Assembly (NCBI GenBank): GCA_035706585.1
Contig: DASSUW010000299.1
Coordinates: 1 to 5,267, forward strand
Origin: DASSUW01 sp035706585
GTDB lineage: Bacteria; Actinomycetota; Thermoleophilia; Solirubrobacterales; Solirubrobacteraceae
DNA: 5,267 bases
Direction: 5' to 3'
Shown: positions 4,235 to 5,267 of the stretch, piece after piece
Layout: every line of letters starts with the position of its first letter
Position numbering within the stretch: position 1 is the stretch's first letter
Translations under genes and position numbers: made by a program
Notes under the pieces: generated by a model
Databases searched by the model: none
Told to the model about the DNA's origin: nothing
Seen by the model: the letters and a program-made list of their open reading frames with translations, nothing else

Positions 4235-4798
4235 CACCCCCGCGATCGCCTCCTGGAGAAGGCGATCGCGTACATCGCCGAGCGCGGACTCACCGATCTC
4301 TCGCTGCGCGAGCTTGCCGCGGCGATCGGGACCAGCCACCGCATGCTCATCCACCACTTCGGCTCCAAGGAGGGCCTGTGGGTCGAGGTGATCCGCGCCG
4401 TCGAGCAGCAGCAGCGAGACGCGCTGCCGGAGATCATCCCCGACCCCACGGCCGACCTGGCCGAGGCGATGCGCGCCTGGTGGCGGCACATCTCCGACCC
4501 CTCGCTGTGGCCGAACGAGCGGCTGTTCTTCGAGATCTACGGCCAGGCGCTGCAGAGCCGTCCGGGGACGACCGAGCTGCTCGACGGCATCGTCGACGCG
4601 TGGCTGGAGCCGGCGATCGAGATCAACATGGCCTACGGCATGGACGAGCCGACCGCGCGCGCGATGGGCCGCCTCGGCATCGCCGTCACGCGCGGCCTGC
4701 TGCTCGACCTGCTGGCGACCGGCGACCGCGCGGGCGTCGACGCCGCGATGGAGGCGTGGATCGCCCTCAACGCGGTCAGAGCACCTTCGAGACCGTGA
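4223..4798 (+). CDS. TetR-family transcriptional regulator
   Basis: A 191-residue regulator of typical TetR length. The N-terminal DNA-binding domain covers about residues 8-54: helix RLLEKAIAYIAERGLTDLSL (9-28), then the helix-turn-helix LRELAAAIGTSHRMLIHHF (28-46) with the family's closing FGSKEGLW (46-53). The C-terminal ligand/dimer domain includes AWWRHISDPS (85-94), RLFFEIYGQALQ (100-111) and an alpha-helical tail (144-164, 171-185) with no recognisable ligand signature. It diverges by 25 bp from the SRPBCC-ThuA operon, and the palindrome between them is its likely operator, so it probably represses itself and that operon until an unknown, perhaps hydrophobic, ligand binds. The GTG start is the first in frame after the -10 box. 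Its last 23 bases overlap the convergent VOC gene. Confidence 0.9.
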   Translation: MDGQHPRDRLLEKAIAYIAERGLTDLSLRELAAAIGTSHRMLIHHFGSKEGLWVEVIRAVEQQQRDALPEIIPDPTADLAEAMRAWWRHISDPSLWPNERLFFEIYGQALQSRPGTTELLDGIVDAWLEPAIEINMAYGMDEPTARAMGRLGIAVTRGLLLDLLATGDRAGVDAAMEAWIALNAVRAPSRP

Positions 4799-5267
4799 AC
4801 ACCGCGCCGGCCGGGTCGGCGAGCACGGCGGTGCGGCCGACGCCGTCGTCGAACGGCGGAGCGACCACGCGGCCGCCGAGCCGCGCGGCGGTCTGCGCGG
4901 CCGCGTCGGCGTCGGGAACCCAGAAGCCGGCGATCCAGGCCGCCTCCTCGCCCGCCATGCCGACGGCGATCACGTCGCGCGGCACGGGCTGCGACGGCTC
5001 GCCGCCGACGTAGCCGGGCAGCCGGTACATCGTCGCGCCGCCGAAGTCGTCGGTCGTCCAGCCGAACACGGCGCCGTAGAACGCGTTGGCCCCCTCCAGA
5101 TCGGGTGTGCTCAACGCGCTCATCGCCCACGCCCCGGGCTCGTTGACGACCGCGGCGCCGCGGTGCTCGCCGACCTGCCAGACGCCGAACAGCGCCCCCG
5201 CGGGGTCGGCGACGATCGCGATCCGGCCCCCGTCGAGGCTGTCGAACGGCTCGCGGACGAGCCGCCC
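4776..5267 (-). CDS. Two-domain VOC protein, 5' end outside window
   Basis: A frame of 163 residues stays open to the right edge, so the start is missing. The visible part begins with the tail of a first VOC module, GGRIAIVADPAGALFGVWQV, and a linker EHRGAAVVNEPGAWAM. A complete second module follows: STPDLEGANAFYGAVFGWT, then a strand with MYRLPGYVGGE, AAWIAGFWVPDADAAAQTAARLGG, and the closing GRTAVLADPAGAVFTVSKVL. The NEPG linker and 'AFYGAVFGW' helix are typical of tandem-VOC proteins of about 250-260 residues, such as mycobacterial CFP30B. The internal ATG at 5123 would cut between modules and is not the start. In both modules the Glu metal-ligand position after DPAG is replaced (Gly and Thr), so metal catalysis is doubtful. 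It converges on the TetR gene with a 23-bp overlap. Function unknown. Confidence 0.88.
   Translation of the reverse strand, partial: GRLVREPFDSLDGGRIAIVADPAGALFGVWQVGEHRGAAVVNEPGAWAMSALSTPDLEGANAFYGAVFGWTTDDFGGATMYRLPGYVGGEPSQPVPRDVIAVGMAGEEAAWIAGFWVPDADAAAQTAARLGGRVVAPPFDDGVGRTAVLADPAGAVFTVSKVL

Noticed and set aside
2657..4489. A 610-codon open frame on the minus strand.
   Set aside because: It is a GC-rich shadow running through the TetR antisense, SRPBCC and pentapeptide genes in the wrong frames. Only the short ThuA-like segments within it (part 1 and part 3 of the pseudogene) resemble real protein.
5121..5123. Internal ATG as start of a one-domain VOC protein.
   Set aside because: The frame stays open to the window edge and the upstream residues encode a recognisable end of a first VOC module plus the usual NEPG linker.

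Overview
The window is very GC-rich, and almost every codon in the genes ends in G or C. Together with GTG starts, leaderless promoters and the protein families present, this points to an actinobacterium, perhaps Thermoleophilia (Solirubrobacter/Conexibacter-like). The taxon is inferred from style, not proven. No rRNA, tRNA, CRISPR array or intact mobile element was found.

Layout, left to right. A strong hairpin (11-57) lies just beyond a minus-strand gene for a small luciferase-domain/DUF5519 protein (81-410). A complete plus-strand acyl-CoA carboxylase carboxyltransferase gene (487-2016) diverges from it. A convergent gap of about 120 bp separates that gene from a minus-strand VOC/glyoxalase-fold gene (2140-2496). 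Divergent from the VOC gene is a two-helix membrane protein of the PLDc_N type (2613-2837), followed by a possible scrap of a nucleotidyltransferase gene (2841-2929). Converging on this is a small membrane-anchored protein with a pentapeptide-repeat tail (2926-3180, minus). Next comes a decayed ThuA-like gene (3263-3760, minus) in the same operon as an intact SRPBCC gene (3757-4197, minus). A TetR-family regulator (4223-4798, plus) diverges from that operon, and its 3' end overlaps a two-domain VOC gene (4776 to beyond 5267, minus).

Three points stand out. First, six of the seven complete intact genes have a TANNNT -10 box 6-8 nt before the chosen start codon and no usable Shine-Dalgarno, so leaderless transcription looks like the rule here. 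Second, the 25-bp gap between the TetR gene and the SRPBCC-ThuA operon holds the palindrome TGTACCAGATGGTACA, which covers both divergent -10 boxes. It is the probable TetR operator, controlling the regulator and the operon together. Third, ThuA, the second gene of that operon, is broken by an internal deletion, a -1 shift in a G run and loss of its C-terminus, although its start is still coupled to SRPBCC. I see no defence island or clearly new multi-gene system; most of the window is ordinary chromosomal housekeeping and accessory content.
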